Shown: positions 8,433-18,251, counted from the first letter of the stretch. The stretch: DNA of 64,000 nt from UTCHB3 sp964371075 (GCA_964371075.1 CAYJKN010000001.1:868001-932000), one strand, 5' to 3'. Notes: generated by a model not told the origin, from the letters alone. Made by a program: numbers and translations.

Positions 8433-9281
8433 TTAAGGAAGTCTGTTTGTTATATTCTGTACATATTCATTTCGGAAAACACCCTGACCTGCATAATTTG
8501 TGTATGAAAAGACAGCGAAGCCGGTTTCTGATAATCTCTTATCGGTCGTGGATATTCTGGCAATTGGATCAGGATGAGTGGAGAGGAATGTCTCGAGTCC
8601 ACTACTGCCACCCGCGTTAACCTTGCCATCATCGCGAAGTTTTTCAAAAAAGAACTTAACACCACCGGGATAAAACCTGGTTTCTTTAAGATACTCGATC
8701 GAAAATTTATCACTTTCATCTTCTGCCGAACGGCTGTTTGAAAGCAGTGACAGCCCTGCAAACAGGTTTGCGGCAATCTCCACATATTGATTGGGGTTTT
8801 GTCCAAGAACAAGACTGATCAACATTGCGGTACCATACTGATTTGTCATTCTTTGGGTTGCATGCCTGCGTTCTGCATGGGCAATTTCGTGTCCAATTAC
8901 ACCGGCAAGGGCAGCCTCGGAATCGAGATATTTTAACAATCCTGTATAAACATAAACTTTTCCGCCCGGAAGAGCAAAAGCATTCAGGATATCAGGTCTG
9001 TCGATAATCTCGAGTTCATATTGATAAACATTTCTCTTTTTGATGGAGTTTGCAACCAGTATCTGGTCGAATATTTGTGATTTGATATATTGTTTTAAAG
9101 CAGGATCACCTCTGTAAACAGGATATTCCTGCTGATTGGCTGCGATCTCATTTGCGACATTTGCTCCTAAAGCAACTTCGTCTGCATCTGAGAAAATATT
9201 CATTCCAAGACTCGAACAAGCCGAGATAAAGAATGTGAACGCAACTGACAGTACTACTGCACTGTATTTAGTAAGTTTCAT
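8433..9281 (-). CDS. M48 family zinc metalloprotease lipoprotein
   Basis: 282 residues. A lipoprotein signal ends in the lipobox 'FISAC' (C22), so it should be anchored in a membrane facing the periplasm. The zinc motif HEIAH is at 131-135 and the downstream glutamate ligand lies in 'SRSAEDESD' (about E187), as in the LoiP/BepA-type M48 branch. Likely role is quality control of envelope or outer-membrane proteins. It starts 19 nt after obg and precedes the S9 peptidase by 13 nt. The octamer repeat is not seen here. Confidence 0.92.
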   Translation of the reverse strand: MKLTKYSAVVLSVAFTFFISACSSLGMNIFSDADEVALGANVANEIAANQQEYPVYRGDPALKQYIKSQIFDQILVANSIKKRNVYQYELEIIDRPDILNAFALPGGKVYVYTGLLKYLDSEAALAGVIGHEIAHAERRHATQRMTNQYGTAMLISLVLGQNPNQYVEIAANLFAGLSLLSNSRSAEDESDKFSIEYLKETRFYPGGVKFFFEKLRDDGKVNAGGSSGLETFLSTHPDPIARISTTDKRLSETGFAVFSYTNYAGQGVFRNEYVQNITNRLP

Positions 9282-9300
9282 TTTATTGCCTCAATTCTAA

Positions 9301-10302
9301 TTATTTGTTTGCTTCCTCTGCTCTTATCTCATCCCACAATCTTTTTACAAGTAATTGTATGTTGTGGCCATTAGCTGATGAAATAATTACAGGTTTCCCT
9401 CGATATCCTTTAACTTTGATTTTTGCTGCTTCTTTCAGCCCGTCTTCATCAATTAAATCAGCCTTTGTAAGGCAAAGAATTTTCTTTTTCTTTGCCAGCG
9501 CGGGACTGAATTTTTTTAATTCACTTATTAAAGTATGATAATCTCCATCGTAGTCCTCCGATGAAATATCAATCATAAAAAGCAGAGTACCCGTTCTTTC
9601 TATGTGTTTCAGGAACTGAATTCCCAAACCTTTTCCATCACTGGCACCCTCAATAATTCCGGGAATATCTGCAACCGTAAAAGAATCATAATCTCCCACT
9701 CTCACAATACCAAGATTTGGTTCTAAAGTTGTAAATGGATAATTCGCAATTTTTGGTTTTGCCTCGGAAATCACAGATATAAAAGTGGATTTCCCTGCAT
9801 TTGGGAAACCAACAAGTCCAACATCGGCAAGGAGTTTTAATTCCAGTTCAACATTGTAAGACTGTCCCTCTTTTCCGGGTTCGGCATATCTTGGTGTTCT
9901 GTTCACGGGGGTTGCAAAATTGGAATTACCCCTTCCTCCTCTACCACCTTTGGCAAACAAGTAGGTTTTTCCATCCTCATCAATATCAAGGATTATTTTC
10001 CCGGTGTCGGCATCTTTTATAATAGTACCCACGGGTACTTTAATAATGAGGTCTTCACCCTTGCGTCCTGTTTTTAAGGAGCCACTTCCGGGAACGCCGT
10101 TTTCAGCGAGATATTTTTTCTTATATCTAAAGTCAAGCAGTGTGTGCAGATTGTGATCGGCAAAAATATATACCGAACCACCATCTCCCCCGTCACCACC
10201 AGATGGACCACCTTTGGGAACAAATTTTTCCCGTCTGAAAGCGACTGCACCGTCGCCACCTTTTCCTGCTGCAATTTCTATACTTACAAAATCTATAAAC
10301 AC
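9301..10302 (-). CDS. obg: Obg/CgtA GTPase
   Basis: 333 residues, the usual Obg length. The glycine-rich N-terminal Obg fold (about 1-158) is followed by the G domain: G1 'GFPNAGKST' (165-173), G3 'DIPGIIEGA' and G4 'TKAD'. Obg is an essential GTPase acting in large ribosomal subunit assembly and stress control. There is no long C-terminal OCT domain, as is common outside Firmicutes. It begins 4 nt after the stop of the unknown 458-residue protein, suggesting tight co-expression. Confidence 0.97.
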   Translation of the reverse strand: MFIDFVSIEIAAGKGGDGAVAFRREKFVPKGGPSGGDGGDGGSVYIFADHNLHTLLDFRYKKKYLAENGVPGSGSLKTGRKGEDLIIKVPVGTIIKDADTGKIILDIDEDGKTYLFAKGGRGGRGNSNFATPVNRTPRYAEPGKEGQSYNVELELKLLADVGLVGFPNAGKSTFISVISEAKPKIANYPFTTLEPNLGIVRVGDYDSFTVADIPGIIEGASDGKGLGIQFLKHIERTGTLLFMIDISSEDYDGDYHTLISELKKFSPALAKKKKILCLTKADLIDEDGLKEAAKIKVKGYRGKPVIISSANGHNIQLLVKRLWDEIRAEEANK

Positions 10303-10306
10303 TTTG

Positions 10307-11683
10307 TTATCCTGTAAAACATCTTTCTGTTTTGTCCACCAGTAATCTGGCGTATTTGTTGTTGTCGCTTAAGCCGGCGTTCGAAAAAATTATCGAAAGC
10401 AGTTTTTTCGCTTCACTTAATGTCCTGCACTTTTCGATCGTTTCGATGCTGCTAAAAAAGTCGGAATGATCACCGTCAAATATATGCTGAATGATCTTCA
10501 AACTTTCATCCTGATCGAGTGATGCCAGGAGATTCCTTTTTTGAACAATTTTCCCCATCTGTTCATCAACTTTGGGAGGGAAACTAAACTCATACCGCTG
10601 AATCGGTTCATCTTCAAAAACTTTAACAACCTCCTGGTCATGAATTGATGGAAGAGTTGCTATTATCTGTTTTGCGTCTTCATCAATCTCAAATGGTTGT
10701 TTAACCTCATCATCAACAGTTTCAAACTCGATTTTTTTTCTGGGTTGAGAAATCATCTCTTCAACCGAAATTGTTGCCATTTTTGGCTTCGAATTTGTAA
10801 CCTCCGGGGTTGAACTTTTGACTTCACTCACCACCGGGTTTTTACCATTGTCAACAGAAGGTGGAGTTTCCACCTGTTGAGATTTTTCCTCCACTTCAAC
10901 TTCGGACACAACGGAAACTGTTTCAGATAGTTTACTCTCTTGAATATCCGGTGTGAGAGAAGGTAATGTTGGAGATTGAGGTTTAATTTCGCGAGTTATA
11001 TCAAATCTTGAATCAAAAACCGATACCTCACTGCCGGTTAAAACATCTTTTATTTTCCAGATGCTCAACTGATCTCTGCCATTATAATGTGGAATAAGTT
11101 TATCGTAAGATTCCTTCAGGTCACGGGAGAGGAGAAATAGTTTCATACATTCAGGATCAAGTCCTGAATATGGCTCACCGTGGTTGAAGAAGTGATTCAG
11201 TGCGTCAACACCATCAGTTATGAGAGAATTAAAGTTAACCGAAAACAATTTTTTTTGAATTTTCGACATTGTTTCATCATAACTTTCAGAGTTGAGTTTG
11301 TCTGATTTGTAGAGTTTTAAGAGTATGTCGATGTAATATCTGAAATAGTAAACCCTGTTTTTTAAATCCTCAAAGGAATCTTCATTAATTGGTTTATCCC
11401 GGACAAAAAGTATCTTTTTTAGAAGAAACACAGGATTAAAAAGAAAATTGAGGTTAAAAACGGCAGCTTTTTTTAATCCAATATTAATTTCATTTTTGGT
11501 AAAAATAATTTGTCCATCATCATCACCACCTGAAACCGGAATTTTTTCAGCCCACAAATATTTTATAAATGCCGGATGTATTCCTGTTTTTTCTAATTCT
11601 TCGATAGAAAATTCAGATAAAACCGAGGAGGTAACCAACTCGCTATTTAACTTCAGTAATTTTGCTGCTTTTTCTTTAAACAT
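10307..11683 (-). CDS. Uncharacterised three-part protein upstream of obg
   Basis: 458 residues, no family recognised. The N-terminal part (about 1-220) is predicted mostly helical. The middle (about 225-350) is a low-complexity acidic, Pro/Ser/Val/Glu-rich linker. The C-terminal part (about 370-458) is a short helical domain with 'DGDHSDFFSSIETIEKC' and 'EAKKLLSIIF'. There is no signal peptide or membrane segment, so it should be cytoplasmic. It is the first gene of the operon leading into obg (4-nt gap), just downstream of the sdhB terminator. The context hints at a ribosome- or growth-linked role, but nothing in the sequence proves this. Confidence 0.75.
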   Translation of the reverse strand: MFKEKAAKLLKLNSELVTSSVLSEFSIEELEKTGIHPAFIKYLWAEKIPVSGGDDDGQIIFTKNEINIGLKKAAVFNLNFLFNPVFLLKKILFVRDKPINEDSFEDLKNRVYYFRYYIDILLKLYKSDKLNSESYDETMSKIQKKLFSVNFNSLITDGVDALNHFFNHGEPYSGLDPECMKLFLLSRDLKESYDKLIPHYNGRDQLSIWKIKDVLTGSEVSVFDSRFDITREIKPQSPTLPSLTPDIQESKLSETVSVVSEVEVEEKSQQVETPPSVDNGKNPVVSEVKSSTPEVTNSKPKMATISVEEMISQPRKKIEFETVDDEVKQPFEIDEDAKQIIATLPSIHDQEVVKVFEDEPIQRYEFSFPPKVDEQMGKIVQKRNLLASLDQDESLKIIQHIFDGDHSDFFSSIETIEKCRTLSEAKKLLSIIFSNAGLSDNNKYARLLVDKTERCFTG

Positions 11684-11693
11684 TCTACTCTAA

Positions 11694-11738
11694 CAAAAAA
11701 GGCTGCCTGATTAATTAATGTTTAATCAATCGACAGCC
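11694..11738 (-). terminator. Rho-independent terminator of sdhB
   Basis: On the minus strand a hairpin closes with GGCTG...CAGCC, has a second inner helix TGATTAA/TTAATCA, and is followed by six T. It lies 22 nt beyond the sdhB stop and separates the sdh operon from the next minus-strand gene. Confidence 0.75.
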
Positions 11739-11759
11739 CGTTCACAAATATTTTTTAAA

Positions 11760-12500
11760 TTAAGATAATCCTGCTTTCAGATATTCTCTGTTCAGGTAAG
11801 CAATGTTTGCAACCGAGATGCCTTTGGGGCACTCAGCTTCACAGGCATAGGTATTCGTACATGATCCAAAACCTTCTTTATCCATCTGGGCTATCATGTT
11901 GAGCACTCGTTTTTTTGCTTCAACCTTGCCTTGTGGGAGTTTTCCCAAGTGGGCAACTTTAGCTGAAACAAATAACATCGCCGAAGCATTTTTACACGCA
12001 GCAACACATGCACCACATCCGATACACGCTGCGGCATCCATAGCCCACTCAGCATCAGCTTTTGGAACAGGAATCGCATTTCCATCAGGAGCTGATCCCG
12101 TGCTGGCAGAGATAAAACCACCCGCTTGAATTATCCTCTCAAAGGAGGAACGATCAGTTATAAGATCTCTTATCACAGGGAAAGATTTTGCCCGCCACGG
12201 TTCAATTGTTATCTGTTCGCCATCTCTGAATGTCCGCATAAATAACTGACATGCAGTTACTTTGGGTTTGGGACCGTGAGGTCTGCCATTGATATGCAGA
12301 CTACATGTTCCACAAATTCCTTCGCGACAATCGTGATCAAAAGCAACCGGGTCTTCATTATTTGAGATAAGTTTTTCATTAAGAATATCAAGCATTTCCA
12401 GAAAAGAAGTGTCATCGGCTACATTCTCAATTGTATAATCAACAAATCTGCCTTTATCTTTGGAGTTTTTTTGACGCCAGATTTTCAATTTAAAGTTCAT
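11760..12500 (-). CDS. sdhB: Succinate dehydrogenase/fumarate reductase iron-sulfur subunit
   Basis: 246 residues. It passes electrons from the flavoprotein to the membrane subunit through three clusters. The [2Fe-2S] ligands are in 'DCREGICGTC' (C58, C63, C66) plus C84. The C-terminal ferredoxin-like half has 'CIGCGACVAACKN' and 'CEAECPKGI', which hold the 4Fe-4S and 3Fe-4S clusters. It is the last gene of sdhC-sdhA-sdhB, 14 nt after sdhA, and is followed by a terminator. Direction (succinate oxidation or fumarate reduction) cannot be decided from sequence. Confidence 0.96.
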   Translation of the reverse strand: MNFKLKIWRQKNSKDKGRFVDYTIENVADDTSFLEMLDILNEKLISNNEDPVAFDHDCREGICGTCSLHINGRPHGPKPKVTACQLFMRTFRDGEQITIEPWRAKSFPVIRDLITDRSSFERIIQAGGFISASTGSAPDGNAIPVPKADAEWAMDAAACIGCGACVAACKNASAMLFVSAKVAHLGKLPQGKVEAKKRVLNMIAQMDKEGFGSCTNTYACEAECPKGISVANIAYLNREYLKAGLS

Positions 12501-12514
12501 TTAGCAGCTCCTCT

Positions 12515-14428
12515 CTATTTATAGCTTCTTTGGCTGGGTTTGCAATGTTCGAATGTCAGTTCTTCTTTATGAAGTTCAGGTTCAACTCCTTCTCCTTTAT
12601 ATTCCCAAGCGGAAACATAGCTGAAGTTTTCATCGTCGCGTTTGGCTTCATTATCCTCGGTTTGTGATTCTTCTCTGAAGTGACCGCCACACGATTCTCT
12701 TCTGTTAAGAGCATCACTTGCAAGCAACTCACCAAGTTCAAGGAAATCGGCAACCCTTCCGGCTTTTTCGAGGGATTGATTTAACTCTTCACCCTCTCCA
12801 AGTACCCGAACATTCTTCCAGAAATCTTCTCTTAGAGCTCTAATCTCCGTGATTGCGGATTTTAATCCGGCTTCATCCCGTGACATACCAACATAATCCC
12901 ACATAATTTTGCCGAGTTTTTTGTGGTAGTGATCAACGGAATATTTTCCTTTAACGGAAAGAAGTTTTGTGATTCTATCTTTAACTTCTTTTTCAGCCTC
13001 TTTAAATTCAGGAGCATCAGTAGTAACTTTTTTAAGTTCTGTGCTACCGAGATAACCACTTACAGTTGAAGGAAGAACAAAATATCCATCTGCAAGTCCC
13101 TGCATTAAAGCGGAGGCACCCAAACGGTTTGCACCGTGATCGGAGAAGTTTGCTTCACCACCGGCAAACAAACCGGGGATAGTTGTCATAAGATTGTAAT
13201 CGACCCACAATCCGCCCATTGTATAATGGATAGCGGGATAAATTCTCATTGGTAATTCATAAGGATTTTCATCGGTAATCTCTTGATACATATCAAAAAG
13301 ATTGCCATATTTTTCTTCAATCCTCTCCTTGCCTTGTCTCTTAATTGCATCAGCAAAATCGAGGTAAACAGCCATTTTTGAAGTTCCCACTCCTCTTCCT
13401 TCATCACATACCTGCTTTGCCGCTCTGGATGCAACATCTCTGGGCACCAGATTACCAAATGAAGGATATCGCCGTTCGAGATAATAATCTCTTTCGGCTT
13501 CAGGAATGTCTTTAGGTTTTCGGGTATCACCTTTTTTCATGGGGACCCAAACTCTACCGTCATTTCTTAAACTTTCTGACATAAGAGTAAGTTTTGATTG
13601 ATGTTCACCACTCACAGGAATACATGTTGGATGTATCTGCACAAAACATGGATTTCCAAAAAATGCACCTTTTTTGTGCGCTCTCCAGATTGCCGTCGTG
13701 TTACATCCTTTGGCATTGGTGGAAAGGTAATAAACATTTCCGTAACCGCCGGTGGCAAGCACCACTGCATCTGCAGCAAAACTTTTAATCTCACCTGTCA
13801 CCATATCACGCACAATAACACCGCGTGATTTTCCGTCAATGACTACAACATCAAGCATCTCATGTCGGCCGTGAACTGTTACAGTTCCTTCGGCAACTTG
13901 ACGGGATAGAGCGCTGTAAGCTCCAAGAAGAAGTTGCTGACCGGTCTGACCTCTTGCATAAAATGTTCTTGAAACCTGTGCCCCGCCAAAAGAACGGTTG
14001 TCAAGGTATCCGCCATATTCTCTGGCAAATGGAACACCCTGAGCCACACACTGGTCAATTATATTGTTACTAAGTTCGGCAAGGCGGTAAACATTTGCCT
14101 CACGGGCTCTGTAATCTCCACCTTTTACTGTATCATAAAACAAACGATAAACTGAATCGCCATCATTTCTATAATTTTTTGCAGCATTGATGCCACCCTG
14201 GGCAGCAATACTGTGGGCCCTTCTGGCACTGTCCTGATAACAAAATGCAGTTACATTGTAACCCATTTCACCAAGGGTTGCAGCAGCTGCTCCACCGGCA
14301 AGCCCTGTGCCAACTACTATAATATGATACTTCCTTCTGTTTGAAGGATTCACTAATTTTAAGTTAAATTTGTGGTTATACCACTTCTTTTCTATCGGTC
14401 CCGAAGGGATTTTTGAGTCTAAAGCCAT
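12515..14428 (-). CDS. sdhA: Succinate dehydrogenase/fumarate reductase flavoprotein subunit
   Basis: 637 residues. The FAD-binding Rossmann motif is 'GTGLAGGAAAATLGEMG' near residue 40. The covalent-FAD histidine lies in 'RAHSIAAQGGINAA'. The substrate-site histidine and arginine region includes 'HPTCIPVSG' and 'HYTMGGLWVDY'. Catalyses succinate/fumarate interconversion on the cytoplasmic face. It follows sdhC by 2 nt. The sequence style (long C-terminal region, b558-type partner) fits the Bacteroidota/epsilon-type enzyme coupled to menaquinone, in agreement with the menaquinone methyltransferase at 30694. Confidence 0.96.
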   Translation of the reverse strand: MALDSKIPSGPIEKKWYNHKFNLKLVNPSNRRKYHIIVVGTGLAGGAAAATLGEMGYNVTAFCYQDSARRAHSIAAQGGINAAKNYRNDGDSVYRLFYDTVKGGDYRAREANVYRLAELSNNIIDQCVAQGVPFAREYGGYLDNRSFGGAQVSRTFYARGQTGQQLLLGAYSALSRQVAEGTVTVHGRHEMLDVVVIDGKSRGVIVRDMVTGEIKSFAADAVVLATGGYGNVYYLSTNAKGCNTTAIWRAHKKGAFFGNPCFVQIHPTCIPVSGEHQSKLTLMSESLRNDGRVWVPMKKGDTRKPKDIPEAERDYYLERRYPSFGNLVPRDVASRAAKQVCDEGRGVGTSKMAVYLDFADAIKRQGKERIEEKYGNLFDMYQEITDENPYELPMRIYPAIHYTMGGLWVDYNLMTTIPGLFAGGEANFSDHGANRLGASALMQGLADGYFVLPSTVSGYLGSTELKKVTTDAPEFKEAEKEVKDRITKLLSVKGKYSVDHYHKKLGKIMWDYVGMSRDEAGLKSAITEIRALREDFWKNVRVLGEGEELNQSLEKAGRVADFLELGELLASDALNRRESCGGHFREESQTEDNEAKRDDENFSYVSAWEYKGEGVEPELHKEELTFEHCKPSQRSYK

Positions 14429-14430
14429 GG

Positions 14431-15099
14431 TTATTTACCTCCAATTCCTAATAAAAAATAGAGCGGAATGATCGCATATAAAAGAGGGATGATCACCGCA
14501 ACAGCAACACCTGCACCTTTTATGACAGGAGCATATTTTTTCCCTAAAAGTCCAAAAGTCTGAAATGCACTCTGAAAACCATGGTTCAGATGCAGCCCCA
14601 GAAGAATCATTGCCACCACATAAAAAATTGAATAATAAGGCAACTTAAATGCTTCAACAACAAGTGTGTACATGTCGTGTTCCCCTTCAAATCGTGCTTT
14701 AACAAAGAAATTTAAGAGGTGGATGATGAGGAAAACCAGTATGATACTGCCGGATAAAAACATCGACCTTGAGGTCCATTTGCTGTTGGCATTTGCATCA
14801 CGAGTGGCGTATTCGACAGGGCGGGCGGCCTTATTTGCAAAATAAAGTTTCATTCCGTAAAAAATGTGTAAAACAAACCCCAAAACAAGTCCTATTTCAA
14901 GGATCCGAATCACCGGGTTTGTTGACATGAAATCAGAATATTTATTAAAAGCTTCCTTGGCTGCAGCCACATCAGAATTGAGCAGTTGCAGATTCCCCGC
15001 AAGGTGTACAAGAAGAAATGATATCAAAAAAAGTCCCGTCAAACCTGAAATAAATTTCTGGCCAATGGAGGAGCTTAAAAACCGAAACAACCATCCCAT
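14431..15099 (-). CDS. sdhC: Succinate dehydrogenase cytochrome b558 subunit
   Basis: 222 residues with five predicted membrane helices starting near residues 12, 60, 105, 155 and 195. Histidines that could ligate two b hemes are in 'LLVHLAGNL', 'VLHIFYGMK', 'LIIHLLNFF' and 'GLHLNHGFQ'. This is the single-subunit dihaem type anchor of Bacteroidota-like succinate:quinone oxidoreductases, so no separate sdhD is expected, and none is present. First gene of the sdhCAB operon. Confidence 0.93.
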   Translation of the reverse strand: MGWLFRFLSSSIGQKFISGLTGLFLISFLLVHLAGNLQLLNSDVAAAKEAFNKYSDFMSTNPVIRILEIGLVLGFVLHIFYGMKLYFANKAARPVEYATRDANANSKWTSRSMFLSGSIILVFLIIHLLNFFVKARFEGEHDMYTLVVEAFKLPYYSIFYVVAMILLGLHLNHGFQSAFQTFGLLGKKYAPVIKGAGVAVAVIIPLLYAIIPLYFLLGIGGK

Positions 15100-15140
15100 T
15101 ACATTGATCTCCGAAAAATTAAACTTGTCTTATACTGAGT

Positions 15141-15179
15141 TAAAAACGACAGGATCATCCATAAAATGAATGACCCTGT
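15141..15179 (-). terminator. Strong hairpin terminator after the 15272-16636 gene
   Basis: A 14-bp stem (ACAGGGTCATTCAT with ATGGATGATCCTGT, two G-T pairs) has a 3-base loop. On the minus strand it is followed by CGTTTTTAA. It lies about 93 nt past the stop of the outer-membrane protein and before the sdhC start, so it would separate the two units. The plus-strand side also has a T-rich tail. Confidence 0.65.
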
Positions 15180-15271
15180 TAATTTTTATTTGAACTCTAA
15201 AATTATTGAAATTGTGGTTATTATCAAACCCTCAATTCCATGAATCACATCAAAAAAGATGGAGAAAATAT

Positions 15272-16636
15272 CTATTGCCCAAAATCAAATGGCATTACAA
15301 AACTGATTCTTGGTTCGATTCTCTTTTGAGTAACATAACCAATCACGTTGTTTGCACTGTCTCTTTCGGGTAAAAATGTCCAATGATAAACCAATGAAAC
15401 TATAAGGAATTTGTAAGGTTTATACCCGACTTCCACATAGGCATGTGATCTTTCATCTGCAGTGAATATCTCTGATTCAGATTGAATTCCTGATTTATCA
15501 TAACCTGCATAAAGAACATATGATCCATCTTTTGGAGAAAGATCGGTCTTTAACTGCAAGATACCACTGTTTGGTGTTTTGTCAAGTCTTTGATAACTTC
15601 CATAAATAACTGCATAGTTGGCAACATCAGCTCTGATTGCTCCAAACCAGCCATTATCAGTTTCAGTGATTGATTCAAGTTGCATGATCTTACCTGCTGG
15701 AAGTCCACCAACCGTTCTGAATCTTTCCACTTCATAGAGAGCATCAAAATAGTTTGGAAGGTATTTCCCTTCGTTAAATCTTCTTTCAAGTTTGGTAGCC
15801 AGTTTTACTATTCCCATACCATCCAATGAAAGCATTAAACCGGTGTTTATACCTGAACCATAGTCCGAAAACTTGGTGTAGTTGGTATATACAGTGAAGT
15901 TGAGCATATCGTTTGAAACAATTGGTAAACCAAGATCAGCCGACCATGCTGAAACAGAATTTCTCTTTTCAGTTACAATAAATTCATTATTTGCGTTGTA
16001 ACCACCTTTTAACACACCGGCTTTATCGTTAAAATCACCGGCAAACGACAAACCAACCTGGAGGTTATTGAGTATAGGTATTTTGGCTGCACTTTCTGAA
16101 AATCTGAGAGGTCTTACAAATCCTCTGACACCAACAATTCCACCGGCAGCGAAATCACTCAAGATTGACTCAAAACCCCATTTCCCCAGATCGATATCGA
16201 GGTTTAAACCGGTTTTTCTGTTGTCATAACTTGTGCTGTTGTTGTAGTTGTAGAGCAGGTTTCCCTGTCCGAGAGTGTAATAATCCATTGCTCCGATGCG
16301 AGCATAAATATCATCATTTTTTTTACCGTAACGGATGTAACGAATGATCGATAAAACCTGTGAAGCTGTTTTGTAATTCTCATCACGAAGTTTACCATCA
16401 GGTGTGAATTCGAGGTTCAAATCGAGCCCCACACCAAATTTTGCAAAACCGATGTCAGGGGTTATTCTAACCGCGTAGTGCGGTTGATCATTGATCCAGA
16501 CCAAGCCGGCTCCACCGGAGATATTACCGGTTCCGGCACCCGGGTAATTGTTAAAATCCGGGAAACTTGTCATCTGGGCATTTACATTTGATAATGTAAA
16601 TACTAAAAGGGAGAGAATAAGTATACTTCTCTTCAT
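15272..16636 (-). CDS. Putative outer-membrane beta-barrel protein
   Basis: 454 residues with a signal peptide ending '..NVNAQ' (about residue 21). Alternating beta-strand pattern with many Tyr/Phe/Gly residues and a C-terminal 'ISFVMPFDFGQ', as in outer-membrane barrels. No catalytic motif is seen and no specific family is recognised; similar proteins are common in Ignavibacteria and Chlorobi as uncharacterised secreted proteins. It stands alone on the minus strand, divergent from the UbiA gene, with its own hairpin terminator at 15141-15179. Confidence 0.7.
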   Translation of the reverse strand: MKRSILILSLLVFTLSNVNAQMTSFPDFNNYPGAGTGNISGGAGLVWINDQPHYAVRITPDIGFAKFGVGLDLNLEFTPDGKLRDENYKTASQVLSIIRYIRYGKKNDDIYARIGAMDYYTLGQGNLLYNYNNSTSYDNRKTGLNLDIDLGKWGFESILSDFAAGGIVGVRGFVRPLRFSESAAKIPILNNLQVGLSFAGDFNDKAGVLKGGYNANNEFIVTEKRNSVSAWSADLGLPIVSNDMLNFTVYTNYTKFSDYGSGINTGLMLSLDGMGIVKLATKLERRFNEGKYLPNYFDALYEVERFRTVGGLPAGKIMQLESITETDNGWFGAIRADVANYAVIYGSYQRLDKTPNSGILQLKTDLSPKDGSYVLYAGYDKSGIQSESEIFTADERSHAYVEVGYKPYKFLIVSLVYHWTFLPERDSANNVIGYVTQKRIEPRISFVMPFDFGQ

Positions 16637-16697
16637 TTGTGCCTCTCGTTAGTTGTTTTCTGTTGTTACAAAATATTAAAAAATAACTATTTAATAT

Positions 16698-17588
16698 ATG
16701 TTTTTTATATTTGCCAAAGCATTTTCTGAATCTAATTTTCTTCAATTCATGAGGTTTAACCTGCTTACAATCTTCAGACCGGTCAATTTTTTGATCACCT
16801 TTATCTCCGGCTTTCTTGCAGTCCTTCTCGCAGAAGGGGGCGAATTCACCCATGCTACCCTCTATTTTGGCGTGCTCATTGGAAGTTCAGCAGCTTTGAT
16901 TGGTTCCGGTGGTAACATCATCAACGATATTCTTGATCAAAAAACCGATAAAATCAACCGTCCACACAGGCCCCTGCCCTCGGGTGAATTGACGACTAAA
17001 ACCGCCACACGACTTTACATTTTCTGTAAAATTTCAGGTGTTTTTCTTGCATCTATCGCCGGCATGATTCCTGCGTTGATCGCAGCTTTTTCCTCTTTTA
17101 TTCTCTTTTTTTATTCCTATTCAATTAAGAGTGTCCCCCTTGCAGGAAATCTCACAGTCGCGTTATTAACAGGACTTGTGTTTATTTTTGGCGCTTCAGC
17201 GGTAAATAACTACGAAAATGCTCTCTTCCCATTCATTTTTTCATTTTTGATTAATTTGATAAGAGAGATTGTAAAAGATATTGAGGATGTACCCGGGGAT
17301 AGTAAAACAGGCATTACCACTTTTCCGGTGGTTTTTGGAGTTCCTCTTTCAAAAAAACTCATTACAGTGTTGATCCTTTTAATGATAGTTGCAACCTTTC
17401 TTCCCTTTATCCTTGAGATTTACAAAATTGAATACCTGATTATCATAACATTGTCAGTTAATCCGGCATTAGTTCTCTCGATAAAATCACTGATCAAAGC
17501 AAAAAAACAATCAGATTATTCAGCCATCAGCACGAACTTAAAATTAATCATGTTTCTTGGAATTTTTGCAATATTGTTGAGTTTATGA
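16698..17588 (+). CDS. UbiA-family prenyltransferase
   Basis: 296 residues, eight to nine membrane helices. The first Asp-rich motif is 'NIINDILDQKTDKINRPH' (N76-D80-D84) followed by 'RPLPSG'; the second is 'REIVKDIEDVPGD'. These Mg-diphosphate motifs place it among UbiA aromatic or glycerol-phosphate prenyltransferases. The branch most often annotated this way in Bacteroidota is geranylgeranylglycerol-phosphate geranylgeranyltransferase-like; MenA is less likely, but neither is proved. The start is uncertain: Met18 (ATG at 16749) would place the first helix nearer the N terminus. The stop overlaps the rnhB start by 4 nt (ATGA). Confidence 0.88.
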   Translation: MFFIFAKAFSESNFLQFMRFNLLTIFRPVNFLITFISGFLAVLLAEGGEFTHATLYFGVLIGSSAALIGSGGNIINDILDQKTDKINRPHRPLPSGELTTKTATRLYIFCKISGVFLASIAGMIPALIAAFSSFILFFYSYSIKSVPLAGNLTVALLTGLVFIFGASAVNNYENALFPFIFSFLINLIREIVKDIEDVPGDSKTGITTFPVVFGVPLSKKLITVLILLMIVATFLPFILEIYKIEYLIIITLSVNPALVLSIKSLIKAKKQSDYSAISTNLKLIMFLGIFAILLSL

Positions 17589-18196
17589 AAAGTTTTGATG
17601 ATCACTACAGGGCGGAATTTAAGACTTCACTTCTTGCCGGAACAGATGAAGCCGGAAGAGGCCCACTCGCAGGACCTGTGGTTGCGGCTGCTGTTATTCT
17701 GCCCCCGGATATTAATCTTCCCGGTGTAAATGATTCAAAACAGTTAACCGATAAAAAACGGAGAGAATTGATCGATATGATCTACTCCTGTGCCATCGCT
17801 GTTAATCATGTTATAATTGAACCGGCAGAAATCGACCGAATAAATATTTTACGCGCATCACTAAAGGCGATGAAGTTTTCAGTTGAGGCATTAAATTCAG
17901 TTCCGGGGGTAGTTCTCGTTGATGGGAATAAAAGGTTTGATACATCAATTCCCCTCTTTCCGATTGTAAAGGGAGATTCAAAATCGTTATCGATTGCAGC
18001 AGCCTCCATTGTTGCGAAAGTAGTCAGAGATGACATCATGCTTCAGTTGGCATCCGAATATCCCGGTTACGGTTGGGATCACAACAAAGGATATCCCACA
18101 AAATCTCACATAACCGCATTAAAAAAGCTGGGCCCAACCCCCCACCACCGACTTACTTTTATTGATCACTTGATTTCGCCGGGATTGTTTGATTAA
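17585..18196 (+). CDS. rnhB: Ribonuclease HII
   Basis: 203 residues. Removes RNA from RNA-DNA hybrids and misincorporated ribonucleotides. The N-terminal catalytic motif is 'GTDEAGRGPLAGP' (D21, E22), and the further acidic site is in 'VLVDGNK' (about D113). The C-terminal 'HHRLTFIDHL' is also typical. The ATGA overlap with the UbiA gene suggests translational coupling, although the functions are unrelated. Confidence 0.96.
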   Translation: MKSFDDHYRAEFKTSLLAGTDEAGRGPLAGPVVAAAVILPPDINLPGVNDSKQLTDKKRRELIDMIYSCAIAVNHVIIEPAEIDRINILRASLKAMKFSVEALNSVPGVVLVDGNKRFDTSIPLFPIVKGDSKSLSIAAASIVAKVVRDDIMLQLASEYPGYGWDHNKGYPTKSHITALKKLGPTPHHRLTFIDHLISPGLFD

Positions 18197-18251
18197 ATTG
18201 TAAAATTCTTCCTAATTTCAACTGATATTTTTATTTTTTTTCGGAGAAGAG

